From the NCBI GenBank assembly GCA_902796035.1, contig CADBNR010000005.1:1-64000 (forward strand): 64,000 nt of DNA, in the 5' to 3' direction. The stretch is from an uncultured Bacteroidales bacterium. GTDB lineage: Bacteria; Bacteroidota; Bacteroidia; Bacteroidales; Muribaculaceae. Position numbers and translations under genes: made by a program. The first letter of the stretch is position 1. Each line of letters starts with the position of its first letter. The notes under the pieces were generated by a model, which was not told the DNA's origin, searched no databases, and saw nothing but the letters and a program-made list of their open reading frames with translations. Below, in pieces: positions 43,774 through 55,818 of this stretch.

Positions 43774-44649
43774 TCATCGTTCCACCTGGCCTCCCAGCAG
43801 GTCAAGCAATTCGGCGGTGATGCTCTGCTGGCGCAGCTTGTTGTACTCCAGCTGGAGTTCGTCGCGCAGCTTCTGGGCGTTGTCGTTGGCCGTCTGCATG
43901 GCCATCACGCGCGCCGCCTGTTCGCTGGCCCGGTTCTCGATAGTGATCTCCTGCATGGTCGACTGTACGAACATCGGCAGCACCTCGTTGAAGATGCTGT
44001 TGGGATCCGGCTCGAAAATGTACAGCTGATTCTCGTCTGCCTCAATCCCGTCAATCAGCGACGCCTGCTCCACCGGGAACAGCCGGTCTGCGGTCAGCGT
44101 CTGCTTGCTCATCGACTTATACTTCATGTAGATCACGTCCACACGATCCACCGTGCCCTTGACAAAACGGTCGCGCAGATCCTCGGTGAACTCCGTCACC
44201 TTCGGGCCGGCCATCTTCGAATCCACACCTTCGGGGATTTCCACCTTCACGCCATCGAGCTTCGACACGGCGCGGGCTATCTTCTGCCCTACCGGTATCA
44301 CGGTGATTGTGGCACCGGGACAGTCGCGGCGCAACTTGTCCAGCTCGATCAGAAGTCCCTTGAAGATATTGATATTGTACGCGCCGCACAGACCGTCGTC
44401 CGAACCATACACCACCACGGCCGCATTCATCACCTCGCGACTCTCAATCAGAGGCGATTCGAAATTCTCCTGCGCCCCCAGTATATGACCCATGATCTCC
44501 GTCAGCTTGGCGCGGAACGGCTTCAGCTGCTTCAGCTGCATCTCGTTCTGATGCGCCTTGGCCGACGATATCATCTTCATCGCTCCGGTTATCTTCTCCG
44601 TCGATGATACCGACCCAATGCGGTTCTTTAGTTCTCTTAACGTTGCCAT
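43774..44649 (-). CDS. atpG: F1F0 ATP synthase gamma subunit
   Basis: A 291-residue protein, the central rotating shaft of F1. The N-terminal 'MATLRELKNRIGSVSSTEKITGAMKMISSAK' and the C-terminal coiled coil 'QEITIENRASEQAARVMAMQTANDNAQKLRDELQLEYNKLRQQSITAELLDLLGG' are standard. It is the last ATP synthase gene of the insert, and nuoI follows 45 bases on. Confidence 0.97.
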   Translation of the reverse strand: MATLRELKNRIGSVSSTEKITGAMKMISSAKAHQNEMQLKQLKPFRAKLTEIMGHILGAQENFESPLIESREVMNAAVVVYGSDDGLCGAYNINIFKGLLIELDKLRRDCPGATITVIPVGQKIARAVSKLDGVKVEIPEGVDSKMAGPKVTEFTEDLRDRFVKGTVDRVDVIYMKYKSMSKQTLTADRLFPVEQASLIDGIEADENQLYIFEPDPNSIFNEVLPMFVQSTMQEITIENRASEQAARVMAMQTANDNAQKLRDELQLEYNKLRQQSITAELLDLLGGQVER

Positions 44650-44668
44650 GCGGTATGACTCCTCTTAT

Positions 44669-46252
<1,584 letters not shown>

Positions 46253-46253
46253 G

Positions 46254-46802
46254 TTAATTGTTACCTGTTAAGAGGTTTTGTCGTAATTGTTGCAGTTCTC
46301 CGCTGATCGAGGCGTCCATGCGGGTAGAATCCACATCAATCACAAACCCTCCGATCACTTCCGGATCCACCTTGTGTTCGTATTCGAACTTTGACTTAGG
46401 GAATGATTTCTCCACCACGTCGTGCAGACGCTTCATCTCGGTGTCGGGAATCTCAACCGCCGTCACTATCCGGACCTGCGATATGTTGTTCTCTTTGCGA
46501 TATATGTCGCGATATGCCAGCGCCATGAGCTGGAAGAATTCTTCCCGCTTATGGTCCAGCACCAGTTGTACGAACCTGTCGAACGGGCTGTCGGGCTTAG
46601 CCTGGCACAGTCCGTCCAGAACCTTGCGCTTGTCCTCGCCCTTCACATAGGGATTGGACATCGTTTTCTGCAGGTCTTTGTTATCTGAGTATGCGGCCAG
46701 CACTGTCTTCATCGCCTCGTAGATCGGCTGCTGAGAGCCGGTCTCCCGGGCGTATTTGTACAGCGCCATGGCATAACGGTGGGGTATCAGTCCGGAAATC
46801 AT
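46254..46802 (-). CDS. atpH: F1F0 ATP synthase delta subunit
   Basis: A 182-residue protein of the OSCP/delta family, linking F1 to the peripheral stalk. '[21 protein letters not shown]' opens the helical N-terminal domain; '[33 protein letters not shown]' closes the C-terminal domain. It lies five bases after atpF and one base before atpA. Confidence 0.95.
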   Translation of the reverse strand: MISGLIPHRYAMALYKYARETGSQQPIYEAMKTVLAAYSDNKDLQKTMSNPYVKGEDKRKVLDGLCQAKPDSPFDRFVQLVLDHKREEFFQLMALAYRDIYRKENNISQVRIVTAVEIPDTEMKRLHDVVEKSFPKSKFEYEHKVDPEVIGGFVIDVDSTRMDASISGELQQLRQNLLTGNN

Positions 46803-46806
46803 GGTT

Positions 46807-47301
46807 TTAGTTCTTCTCGATATCGTCCAGCATCTTGTTCACCAGCTCGGTCTGAGCCTTGGTGTCCTTAAGCTGCGAACGCATCATTTTTTCAGCAATT
46901 TCTATTGAGAATCTGCTCACCTCGTCACGAATCTGGGACTCGGCCTGCTTCCGCGCCTGCTCTATCGAGACCTTCGCGGCATCCATCTCGCCCTGGGCCA
47001 CCTTGGCCGCCTCGTTGCGTGCCTGCTCTATGATTTCGGTCTTCATCTTCTGAGCGTCACGCAGCATCTCCTGCTGCTTGGCCATCACCTCCTTCATATA
47101 GCGATCCGCCTCGGCGCGCGCGTTGTCCAGCTGCTCCTTGGCCTGACGGGCGTTCTCCACTCCTTCGTCTATGGTGCTCGCCCGCTTGTCCATCATCTTG
47201 ATTATCACCGGCCAACCCCATTTTGCCAATACCAGGAACAACAGGATGAACGCTACGAACATCCAGAAAACCAGGCCAAAATCAGGCGTAAATAATTCCA
47301 T
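46807..47301 (-). CDS. atpF: F1F0 ATP synthase b subunit
   Basis: A 164-residue peripheral-stalk protein: a single N-terminal membrane helix ('FGLVFWMFVAFILLFLVLAKWGWPVI') and a long charged coiled coil to the end. Two copies clamp F1 against the a subunit. It is separated from atpE by an 80-base gap that contains a strong hairpin. Confidence 0.96.
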   Translation of the reverse strand: MELFTPDFGLVFWMFVAFILLFLVLAKWGWPVIIKMMDKRASTIDEGVENARQAKEQLDNARAEADRYMKEVMAKQQEMLRDAQKMKTEIIEQARNEAAKVAQGEMDAAKVSIEQARKQAESQIRDEVSRFSIEIAEKMMRSQLKDTKAQTELVNKMLDDIEKN

Positions 47302-47330
47302 ATCTTATTTGTTTAGGGTTGCGAGAATGC

Positions 47331-47362
47331 GCGTGCCGTCGCCTTATGCCGCGACGACACGC
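47331..47362 (-). other. Strong hairpin between atpE and atpF
   Basis: A 12-bp stem with one G-T wobble (47331-47342 with 47351-47362) and an 8-base loop lies in the gap after the atpE stop and before the atpF start. There is no T-run, so it is not a classical terminator. It most likely blocks 3' exonucleases and keeps the atpE message abundant, which would suit the need for many c subunits per enzyme. This is inference by analogy with atp operons in other bacteria. Confidence 0.7.
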
Positions 47363-47381
47363 GGATTATACAGTTCGATTC

Positions 47382-47663
<282 letters not shown>

Positions 47664-47689
47664 TTATTTGTTTTTTATTATTTATCTTT

Positions 47690-49066
47690 TTATATCTTTA
47701 CGCTGTCTATTTTCTCCGCTTCTTTATGAAGCAAGGATTCCTCGGCTGTCTTGGCCTCGCCGTGCTCGCCTTTCTCCTGCGCCATCGCTATGAACAGCGT
47801 GGACAGCAGCGTGAACACGTATGCCTGGATGAAACTTACAAGCACGTCCAGCGCCAGCATGAACACCGAGAACAATATCGAAATCACCGCCGCGCTTCCC
47901 GCCACCGCCGCGCCGAACGACGCGAAGATGAATATGAGCAGTGTCAGCGTTATCACAATCATGTGGCCTCCCATCATGTTCGCGAACAGACGGACTGCCA
48001 AGGCGGCCGGCTTGGTGAAGATTCCGAATATCTCTATGAACTGCATTATGGGCAGCGGACACTTAAGCCAGATGGGCACATCCGGCCACAGTATCTCTTT
48101 CCAATAATGTTTCGTGCCTAATACGTTGGTCAGCACGAACGTGCACACCGCAAGTACCAGTGTCACTGCGATGTTGCCGGTCAGGTTGGCACCACCCGGG
48201 AACACCACTATCAGGCCTAACAGGTTCATAGTCAGAATAAAGAAGAACACCGTCAGCAGGTACGGGGCGAATTTACGGGAATTCTCGCCTAAGGTCGGCT
48301 TGATGTTGTCGTAGTAAATGAAGCTGACCAGCAGCTCTATGAATCCCATTCCCTTGCGCGGAGCCTTCATGTCGGGATGACGGCGGTAGAAGCCCACCAG
48401 TCCCAACACCATGGCTATCACGACGAGAACGGAGATAAACAATGCCATCACGTCCTTAGTGATCGACAGGTCAAGAGGCCGGTATTCCTTGTAATACTCT
48501 CCGGCCACCTTATGAGCGGCTGCCGCATCGGCGTCGGGCACGTAGACATAACCGTCGATGACGGGCATGCCCTCGTCCACCACATCGCCTTCCTTATGCT
48601 TGGCCAGTTCGGCATCCACTTTCTTCCGGTCTTCGGGCGACAGATCGAATATCTCCACCACCTTGTCCTTGTGCGTACTGATCTGAGCCAGCACGAAACG
48701 GTACTGCTTGCCGTCGCGCTCACATGTCTTCACCACGGGCACCATCTGCTTGTGCTCTTTGTCGGTGGCGGGATCCTTGACCTCGACGGACTTGGTCAGG
48801 TCCGCGCTCGAGAAGCAGAACCAGCTGTGGTCCTCCGCACGCACTATCACAGGCAGCGGCATACGCATGGTATGCGAGAAGGGAACCTCCCAGCCATACC
48901 CGTCGCCGAGATGCTCGAAGATTAGCTCCTTCACGTCCATCTTCTCCTCGTTCTGTTCCTCCTTCTGCAGCTCCGACGACACTTTCTCCGAGTCATCCTT
49001 CGAGCATCCGGGGACCATAACGACTGTCAGGACCGCCAGTAACAATATGTAGATGCGTTTTAACAT
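47690..49066 (-). CDS. atpB: F1F0 ATP synthase a subunit with lipobox and large periplasmic domain
   Basis: A 458-residue protein, far longer than the 240-280 residues of most a subunits. The C-terminal 250 residues are the normal channel subunit, with five or six membrane helices and the essential arginine (R359) in 'AVRLFANMMGGH'. The N-terminus has a hydrophobic signal and 'MVPGC' with Cys 21, resembling a lipoprotein cleavage site. Residues 22-203 form a hydrophilic region, presumably periplasmic, with no domain I recognise. Extended a subunits are usual in Bacteroidota, but the lipobox and the size of the domain here are notable. It follows atpC by about 36 bases. Confidence 0.93.
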   Translation of the reverse strand: MLKRIYILLLAVLTVVMVPGCSKDDSEKVSSELQKEEQNEEKMDVKELIFEHLGDGYGWEVPFSHTMRMPLPVIVRAEDHSWFCFSSADLTKSVEVKDPATDKEHKQMVPVVKTCERDGKQYRFVLAQISTHKDKVVEIFDLSPEDRKKVDAELAKHKEGDVVDEGMPVIDGYVYVPDADAAAAHKVAGEYYKEYRPLDLSITKDVMALFISVLVVIAMVLGLVGFYRRHPDMKAPRKGMGFIELLVSFIYYDNIKPTLGENSRKFAPYLLTVFFFILTMNLLGLIVVFPGGANLTGNIAVTLVLAVCTFVLTNVLGTKHYWKEILWPDVPIWLKCPLPIMQFIEIFGIFTKPAALAVRLFANMMGGHMIVITLTLLIFIFASFGAAVAGSAAVISILFSVFMLALDVLVSFIQAYVFTLLSTLFIAMAQEKGEHGEAKTAEESLLHKEAEKIDSVKI

Positions 49067-49102
49067 ATCTTTCTTTATATTCCGGTCTCTGGGATTATCC
49101 TA

Positions 49103-49339
49103 TCAATAGGCCAAAACCGAGATTTTATTATCGTTCACATCCGCCAGACCGCCGTTGATGGGCATGTCGCCGCTCTCACCGTCGGGCTTGACATAATGCA
49201 CCGTTCCCCTCACCAGCACCGATATGATCGGGGCGTGGTTCTTAAGCACGGTGAACGATCCGAGCTGACCGGGCAACGTCACCATCGTGACCTCGCCGCT
49301 GTAGCTCACTTCGTGTGCGGATATAATTTCAAGGTTCAT
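49103..49339 (-). CDS. atpC: F1F0 ATP synthase epsilon subunit (short form)
   Basis: A 78-residue protein holding only the beta-sandwich domain of epsilon ('LEIISAHEVSYSGEVTMVTLPGQLGSFTVLKNHAPIISVLVRG'). The C-terminal helical hairpin that inhibits ATP hydrolysis in E. coli is missing. This short form is seen in other Bacteroidota. It lies seven bases after atpD. Confidence 0.94.
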   Translation of the reverse strand: MNLEIISAHEVSYSGEVTMVTLPGQLGSFTVLKNHAPIISVLVRGTVHYVKPDGESGDMPINGGLADVNDNKISVLAY

Positions 49340-49346
49340 GGCTCGA

Positions 49347-50861
<1,515 letters not shown>

Positions 50862-50877
50862 TTATTTTCAGTTAGTA

Positions 50878-51957
50878 TTAGAAGTGCCACCCTAATGCTA
50901 CGAACACCGTCATCAGCAAAAGGTTTGCCAGCGCGAACGGCATCAGGTATTTCCACTCGAACGACAGCAGCTGGTCGATACGCACACGGGGGAACGTCCA
51001 CTTGAACCAGATGATGACGAACGAGATGAAGAATGCCTTGCCCAGGAACCACACCACGCTCGGGATATAGTCCATCACCATGTTGAAGCCGTCCCAGCCG
51101 GGAATGTGCAGAGGCATCCAGCCGCCTAAGAACATCAGCGAGGCGATGCCCGACACGATGAACAGGTTCAGATACTCGGCCAGATAGAAGAAGCCGAAGT
51201 GGATACCCGAATACTCCGTGTGGTAACCGGCTGTAAGCTCATGCTCGGCCTCGGGAAGGTCGAACGGGCCGCGGTTGGTCTCGGCCGTAGCAGCCACGAT
51301 ATATATCAGGAATGCTATGATGGCGGGGATGTGTCCCTTGAACAGGAACCATGCGTCCTCCTGAGCCCATACAAGCTCGTTTATGTTCATGGTGCCGGAC
51401 AGTACGATGATGGTCATTATGGCCAGACCCAACGACACCTCGTAGCTTATCATCTGCGCGCCGCTTCGCATGGCGCCGATCAGCGTGTATTTGTTATTCG
51501 ATGCCCAACCGGCCAGCAGGATACCCAATACACCCACCGAACTGACCGCCAGCACGAAGAAGATGCCTATGTTCCAGTCTATAATCTGCAGACCGTTGCC
51601 CCACGGCAGACACGCCAGCATTATCACCGACGACGTGATGACCAGGTAGGGCGCGAGCTTGAACAGGAATCGGTCGGTGCCTTTCAGACATATCAGCTCC
51701 TTGATCAGGATCTTGAACATGTCGGCGAACACCTGCAGAAGTCCCCACGGACCTACACGCATCGGGCCCAGTCGGCACTGGAACCATGCGCACAGCTTGC
51801 GCTCGTACAATATATAGAACAGGGCCAGCACAGTGTATGCCAGCAGAACGATCACTCCGACAATGACACACTCTATAAGGACGGCCAGCCAGTCGGCCAT
51901 GCCCGTCCCCAACAGCCAGTCATTGAAGCACGATGTCCATTTCCCAAAATCAAACAT
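50878..51957 (-). CDS. nuoH: Complex I subunit H
   Basis: A 359-residue membrane subunit with about eight helices that forms much of the quinone chamber. 'MRVGPWGLLQVFADMFKILIKE', 'YEVSLGLAIMTIIVLSGTMN', 'NRGPFDLPEAEHELTAGYHTEYSGIHFGFFYLAEYLNLF' and 'WFKWTFPRVRIDQLL' are signatures. It is the last nuo gene before the ATP synthase block and lies 39 bases after nuoCD. Confidence 0.97.
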   Translation of the reverse strand: MFDFGKWTSCFNDWLLGTGMADWLAVLIECVIVGVIVLLAYTVLALFYILYERKLCAWFQCRLGPMRVGPWGLLQVFADMFKILIKELICLKGTDRFLFKLAPYLVITSSVIMLACLPWGNGLQIIDWNIGIFFVLAVSSVGVLGILLAGWASNNKYTLIGAMRSGAQMISYEVSLGLAIMTIIVLSGTMNINELVWAQEDAWFLFKGHIPAIIAFLIYIVAATAETNRGPFDLPEAEHELTAGYHTEYSGIHFGFFYLAEYLNLFIVSGIASLMFLGGWMPLHIPGWDGFNMVMDYIPSVVWFLGKAFFISFVIIWFKWTFPRVRIDQLLSFEWKYLMPFALANLLLMTVFVALGWHF

Positions 51958-51996
51958 ATCTTGTTATTGTTGTTTTATGCGTGGTTTATATCACTG

Positions 51997-53622
51997 TTAA
52001 CGGTCAATATCGGGGATCACGAAGTCCAGGGCGGCGCCGATCGTGATCAGGTCCGCGATCATATAGCCTGTACAAGTCAGGTCCATCACACCCACCAGGT
52101 TGAAGCATGGGCTCTGGAAGTGTACGCGGTAGGGATTCTTCGATCCGTCACTCTCGATGTACACTCCGAACGCGCCGCGCGATGCCTCCACCTGCTGGTA
52201 CCAGTGGCCCACAGGCAGCTTGATCAGCTTCGGAACCTGAGCGCGGATGTCGCCCTCGGGAATATTGTCCACTAACTGGGCCAGTATCTTGCAGCTCTCC
52301 TCTATCTCCTTCATGCGCACCATGTAGCGGCTGTACGAGTCGCAGCCGTCCAGCAGCACCTCGTCGAAATCCAGCTCCGAATATATACCGTACGGATGCT
52401 TCTTGCGCGTGTCGTTGCTCCAGCCCGATCCGCGTCCGCTCGGTCCGGTGATGGCGTAGTTGATGGCGTCCTCTTTCGAAAGCTTGCCCACTCCCACCAG
52501 ACGGTTCTTGGCTATAAGGTTGTTGGAGAATACGTTGTGATATTCCTTCAGACGCTTGGGCATGATGGCAATCAGCTCCTTCACATCCTTCTGGAAGTCT
52601 GGGTGCAGGTCGGCGATGACGCCGCCTATCACATTATAGTTCATCGACATGCGTGCGCCGCAGGTCTTCTCGAATATGTCGAGTATCATTTCGCGTTCAC
52701 GGAATCCGTAGAAGAACGCCGTGGTGGCGCCTAAGTCCATTGCCGTACATCCGAACGACAGCAGATGGGACGAAATACGCATCAGCTCGTCCATCATGCA
52801 ACGTATCACCTCGGCGCGGCGCGGTACCTCGATGCCTAAGGCCTTTTCTATACACATGCACAGACAGTGGCGGTTCATGTGGGCCGACATATAGTCCATA
52901 CGGTCGGTGAAGTGCAGGGTCTGCGGATAGGTCATGCCCTCCGACAGCTTCTCGATGCCTCGGTGAATATAACCGGACACCACATCCACCTTCTTCACAT
53001 ACTCGCCGTCGAGCGACGTGCGGAAACGCATCACACCGTGCGTGGAAGGGTGTTGCGGACCGATGTTAACCACATAGTCGTCCTTCTCGAACACGCGGCC
53101 ATATTCAGGCTTAAGTTCGCCGTTCACCAGCTTGTAGCTCACGGTCTGGTCCTCGTTCTCCTCGTCCTCCATGCGGATAGGATTCAGTTCGGGATTTGCG
53201 TCATAGTCTTTGCGCAGGGGGTGTCCCACCCAGTCGTTGCGCAGGAAGAAACGGCGCATGTCGGGATGGTTCACGAACTTGATGCCGAACATGTCGTACA
53301 CCTCGCGCTCCTGGAAATTAGCAACCTTCCACAAGTCGCTTACAGTATGTATATAGCTGTTGTCGCGGTCGCCCGATGCCTCCACCTTCACCGACAGCAT
53401 CTCCCAGTCACGGGAAGTAGCGGTCAGATAGTACATCACGCCTAATTTCTCCTTCCAGTCCATACCCACTACGGCTGTCAGGACATCGAAACCGAAATCT
53501 TCCTTCAGTTTTTTTGCGAAGTCATGCCAATCCGGCTCCGCTACATTCACCTGCAGGCACTCTCCATCCTCGAATGTGGCCGCAGGATAAATTTTCTCTA
53601 TCTTTTCTTTTAATTGGCTCAT
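51997..53622 (-). CDS. nuoCD: Complex I fused subunit CD
   Basis: A 541-residue fusion of NuoC (about 1-165, '30 kDa' domain with 'DLWKVANFQEREVYDMFGIKFVNHPDMRRFFL') and NuoD ('49 kDa', from about 180, with 'NIGPQHPSTHGVMRF', 'GYIHRGIEKLSEGMTYPQTLHFTDRMDYMS' and 'AVTGPSGRGSGWSNDTRKKHPYG' reading 'AITGPSG'). NuoD lines the quinone-binding site. The C-D fusion also occurs in E. coli and Bacteroides. It lies six bases after nuoB. Confidence 0.97.
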   Translation of the reverse strand: MSQLKEKIEKIYPAATFEDGECLQVNVAEPDWHDFAKKLKEDFGFDVLTAVVGMDWKEKLGVMYYLTATSRDWEMLSVKVEASGDRDNSYIHTVSDLWKVANFQEREVYDMFGIKFVNHPDMRRFFLRNDWVGHPLRKDYDANPELNPIRMEDEENEDQTVSYKLVNGELKPEYGRVFEKDDYVVNIGPQHPSTHGVMRFRTSLDGEYVKKVDVVSGYIHRGIEKLSEGMTYPQTLHFTDRMDYMSAHMNRHCLCMCIEKALGIEVPRRAEVIRCMMDELMRISSHLLSFGCTAMDLGATTAFFYGFREREMILDIFEKTCGARMSMNYNVIGGVIADLHPDFQKDVKELIAIMPKRLKEYHNVFSNNLIAKNRLVGVGKLSKEDAINYAITGPSGRGSGWSNDTRKKHPYGIYSELDFDEVLLDGCDSYSRYMVRMKEIEESCKILAQLVDNIPEGDIRAQVPKLIKLPVGHWYQQVEASRGAFGVYIESDGSKNPYRVHFQSPCFNLVGVMDLTCTGYMIADLITIGAALDFVIPDIDR

Positions 53623-53628
53623 ATCCGT

Positions 53629-54243
53629 TTATCCTATCTGCCCCTTTTCGTCGGGATGTTGTGCGAAAAAGTCCTCTATTTTCTCCTTGCGGTTGGCTCC
53701 GCCGAAGAATTTCTGCACCTTGATTTTGCGCTGCAGCTGCATCAGACCGTAGAACATGGCCTCGGGACGCGGAGGACAACCGGGGATGTACACGTCCACA
53801 GGCAGAATCTGGTCCACGCCGGGCACCACGCAGTATGAGTTCTTGAACGGGCCGCCCGAAACGGCGCAGCCACCGCATGCTATCACATATTTGGGTTCGG
53901 CCAGCTGCTCGTACAGACGGCGCAGCGCCGGCGCCATACGGTGTACGATGGTGCCCTGCACCATTATATAGTCGGCCTGACGGGGCGAGTTTCGGGCCAC
54001 CTCGAATCCGAATCGTGCCATATCATAGCGCGCCGCGCCCAGACACATGAACTCGATGGCGCAGCACGACGTGCCGAAGCACAGCGGCCACAAAGAATTG
54101 GCACGACCCCAGTTGATCAGGTCGTCGAATGCCCCCACCATTACGTTTGCTCCTGTAGCGTTCAGCTCCTCGACCAACTTGTCTATGTAATCGTTGTTCT
54201 TGAAGTCCTCGCGCTTCATGCTTTTAATATGGTCTACTCCCAT
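53629..54243 (-). CDS. nuoB: Complex I subunit B
   Basis: A 204-residue subunit carrying the terminal cluster N2 that hands electrons to quinone. The ligands are C60 and C61 in 'CFGTSCC', C126 in 'IACGGC' and C156 in 'IPGCPPRPE'. The ATG at 54243 overlaps the nuoA end by ten bases; an ATG at 54219 is a possible alternative. Either way it is coupled to nuoA. Confidence 0.96.
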   Translation of the reverse strand: MGVDHIKSMKREDFKNNDYIDKLVEELNATGANVMVGAFDDLINWGRANSLWPLCFGTSCCAIEFMCLGAARYDMARFGFEVARNSPRQADYIMVQGTIVHRMAPALRRLYEQLAEPKYVIACGGCAVSGGPFKNSYCVVPGVDQILPVDVYIPGCPPRPEAMFYGLMQLQRKIKVQKFFGGANRKEKIEDFFAQHPDEKGQIG

Positions 54244-54605
54244 TTCAGCGCACCTTTACGCCAGGCGTATGCCAGGCCCATTATCAATACAAACATGAAT
54301 ATGCCGATGCAAAGTATTCCCGAAGGACCCATATCCTTCATCACCACGGACCAGGGATACAGGAACACCACCTCCACATCGAACAATAAAAACAAAATGG
54401 CGAAGATATAGTATCCCGCCTTAAACTGTAGCATAGACGCGCCTCGCGTCGGTATGCCGCACTCGTATGCCTCCGCCTTCTTCACCGAATATGAACGAGG
54501 CGATATCAATTTGGCAATAAGCAGCGCCGCAAACACCAGGGCAAGACCAGTTATCATGGCCGTGATGCTCAACACTCCATTACCGATATGGCACAATAAC
54601 TCCAT
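54234..54605 (-). CDS. nuoA: Complex I subunit A
   Basis: A 123-residue membrane subunit with three helices. '[43 protein letters not shown]' is the NuoA signature. It is the first gene of the nuo-atp array, with a perfect promoter at 54678-54709. The leader is about 70 bases. Confidence 0.96.
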   Translation of the reverse strand: MELLCHIGNGVLSITAMITGLALVFAALLIAKLISPRSYSVKKAEAYECGIPTRGASMLQFKAGYYIFAILFLLFDVEVVFLYPWSVVMKDMGPSGILCIGIFMFVLIMGLAYAWRKGALKWE

Positions 54606-54677
54606 ATTGTGTTTATGATTAGTTAGTTACATGGTTTTAGACGCGCCCCCAACTTGCGCATCCCGTTACTTCTTGTG

Positions 54678-54709
54678 CAAAGTTACCCAAAATTTTTCAC
54701 TCTGACAAA
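54678..54709 (-). promoter_or_regulatory. Promoter of the nuoA-headed nuo-atp array
   Basis: On the minus strand TTTG (54706-54709), 20 bases, TAACTTTG (54678-54685), an exact Bacteroidota consensus match. The -33 element lies only a few bases after the T-run of the upstream gene's terminator. Predicted transcription start near 54671. Confidence 0.9.
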
Positions 54710-54710
54710 T

Positions 54711-54749
54711 AAAAAAGCCGCTGTTCCGTCTTGGGCAGCGGCTTTTAAT
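54711..54749. terminator. Terminator between the unknown lipoprotein gene and nuoA
   Basis: GCCGCTG and CAGCGGC form the stem around a 12-base loop, with a run of six T after it on the minus strand and TTTTAATT on the plus strand. It lies about 60 bases after the lipoprotein stop. It insulates the nuo-atp promoter from upstream transcription. Confidence 0.85.
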
Positions 54750-54805
54750 TACATCTATGACGCGTCACGGGACCGTTGCCCGCGCGCTCCACGCTTCGGC
54801 GTGTC

Positions 54806-55759
54806 TCACTGCTTCACATCCGACATGTTGAACCCGATCAGGCACATTCCCTGGAACGATACCACATATCCGTTGTCGAGCATAATACGGCATGTTGCCT
54901 GTGTCAGGTCGGGCGACGAGCTGTTCATTATCAGCTTATCGACTTTGATGGCCGGTGCTTTGGCTCCATCCTTCTCCAGAATGGCCTCAGGCGTAACGTC
55001 GCTGCATTCCAGCGTGTAGCCGAGCGCTCCGAACTTCACAGGCACGCCCTTCAACACGTAGTTATAAGTGTTGTCAGCGTTCAGATAAGATACATTGTAC
55101 AGGAATACATCGGCCTTGTAGTCGCCGGCCTTCTCCAGATTCATCATCACGCGTATCGAAGGCGTCTTGGTCTCTATCGGCGCACTCATACCTGTTCCCC
55201 CGACACTTGTATTGCCGGTGAAGATCATATCCTTCCAGAACGTGCGCACTTGATAGTCACCAAGCTTGAACTGTGTCTCGCAATATACGCGCGTGCTCGG
55301 ATATTGTATAGGATTCAGCTTGATCTGCGCGGCCAACAGGTTGATGATCGAATCGTTGAAGGTGTTGGAGCAGGTGGTGAAGTCGGCAAATACGTTGGTT
55401 ATATTGGCGCCACCCTCTTGGCTGGCGTCGGCGGCCTCGCCCAGGAAGAACTGTGACAGGTTCTTGCATCCCTGCATACGTATCCGACCCATGATCATAG
55501 GTATTTCCTTGGTGCTGAAGCTCTTCACCGAACCACCTATGTTCAGGTCGTTGCTCATCATCATCATCTTGAAATTATAGTTGTCGGTCACGAACGTATA
55601 ATTGTTCAATGAAACCGACGGCTCCACGTCGCTTCCTGTCACCAGCGAATATGTCTCTACCTTGAATGTAGAGGTCGATGTGAATGAATTTTCATTCTTA
55701 TTGCACGAGGCTGCTCCCACCAGGAACAACGCGCAGCCAATCATGGTGATTTTCTTCAT
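54806..55759 (-). CDS. Lipoprotein of unknown function
   Basis: A 317-residue protein with a signal peptide and lipobox ('LVGAASC', Cys 19), followed by Asn/Lys/Ser as in exported Bacteroidota lipoproteins. The mature part is mostly predicted beta with many Thr, Ser, Val and Asn residues, and a methionine run near residue 65. I do not recognise a domain. It is bounded by the nuoA promoter on one side and RNase Z on the other and has its own terminator. The role is unknown. Confidence 0.75.
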   Translation of the reverse strand: MKKITMIGCALFLVGAASCNKNENSFTSTSTFKVETYSLVTGSDVEPSVSLNNYTFVTDNYNFKMMMMSNDLNIGGSVKSFSTKEIPMIMGRIRMQGCKNLSQFFLGEAADASQEGGANITNVFADFTTCSNTFNDSIINLLAAQIKLNPIQYPSTRVYCETQFKLGDYQVRTFWKDMIFTGNTSVGGTGMSAPIETKTPSIRVMMNLEKAGDYKADVFLYNVSYLNADNTYNYVLKGVPVKFGALGYTLECSDVTPEAILEKDGAKAPAIKVDKLIMNSSSPDLTQATCRIMLDNGYVVSFQGMCLIGFNMSDVKQ

Positions 55760-55818
55760 AGTTCTGTTTTGTCTTTGTTATGTCTCCAATAACAAACGCT
55801 GAATAATGGCGGATATTG

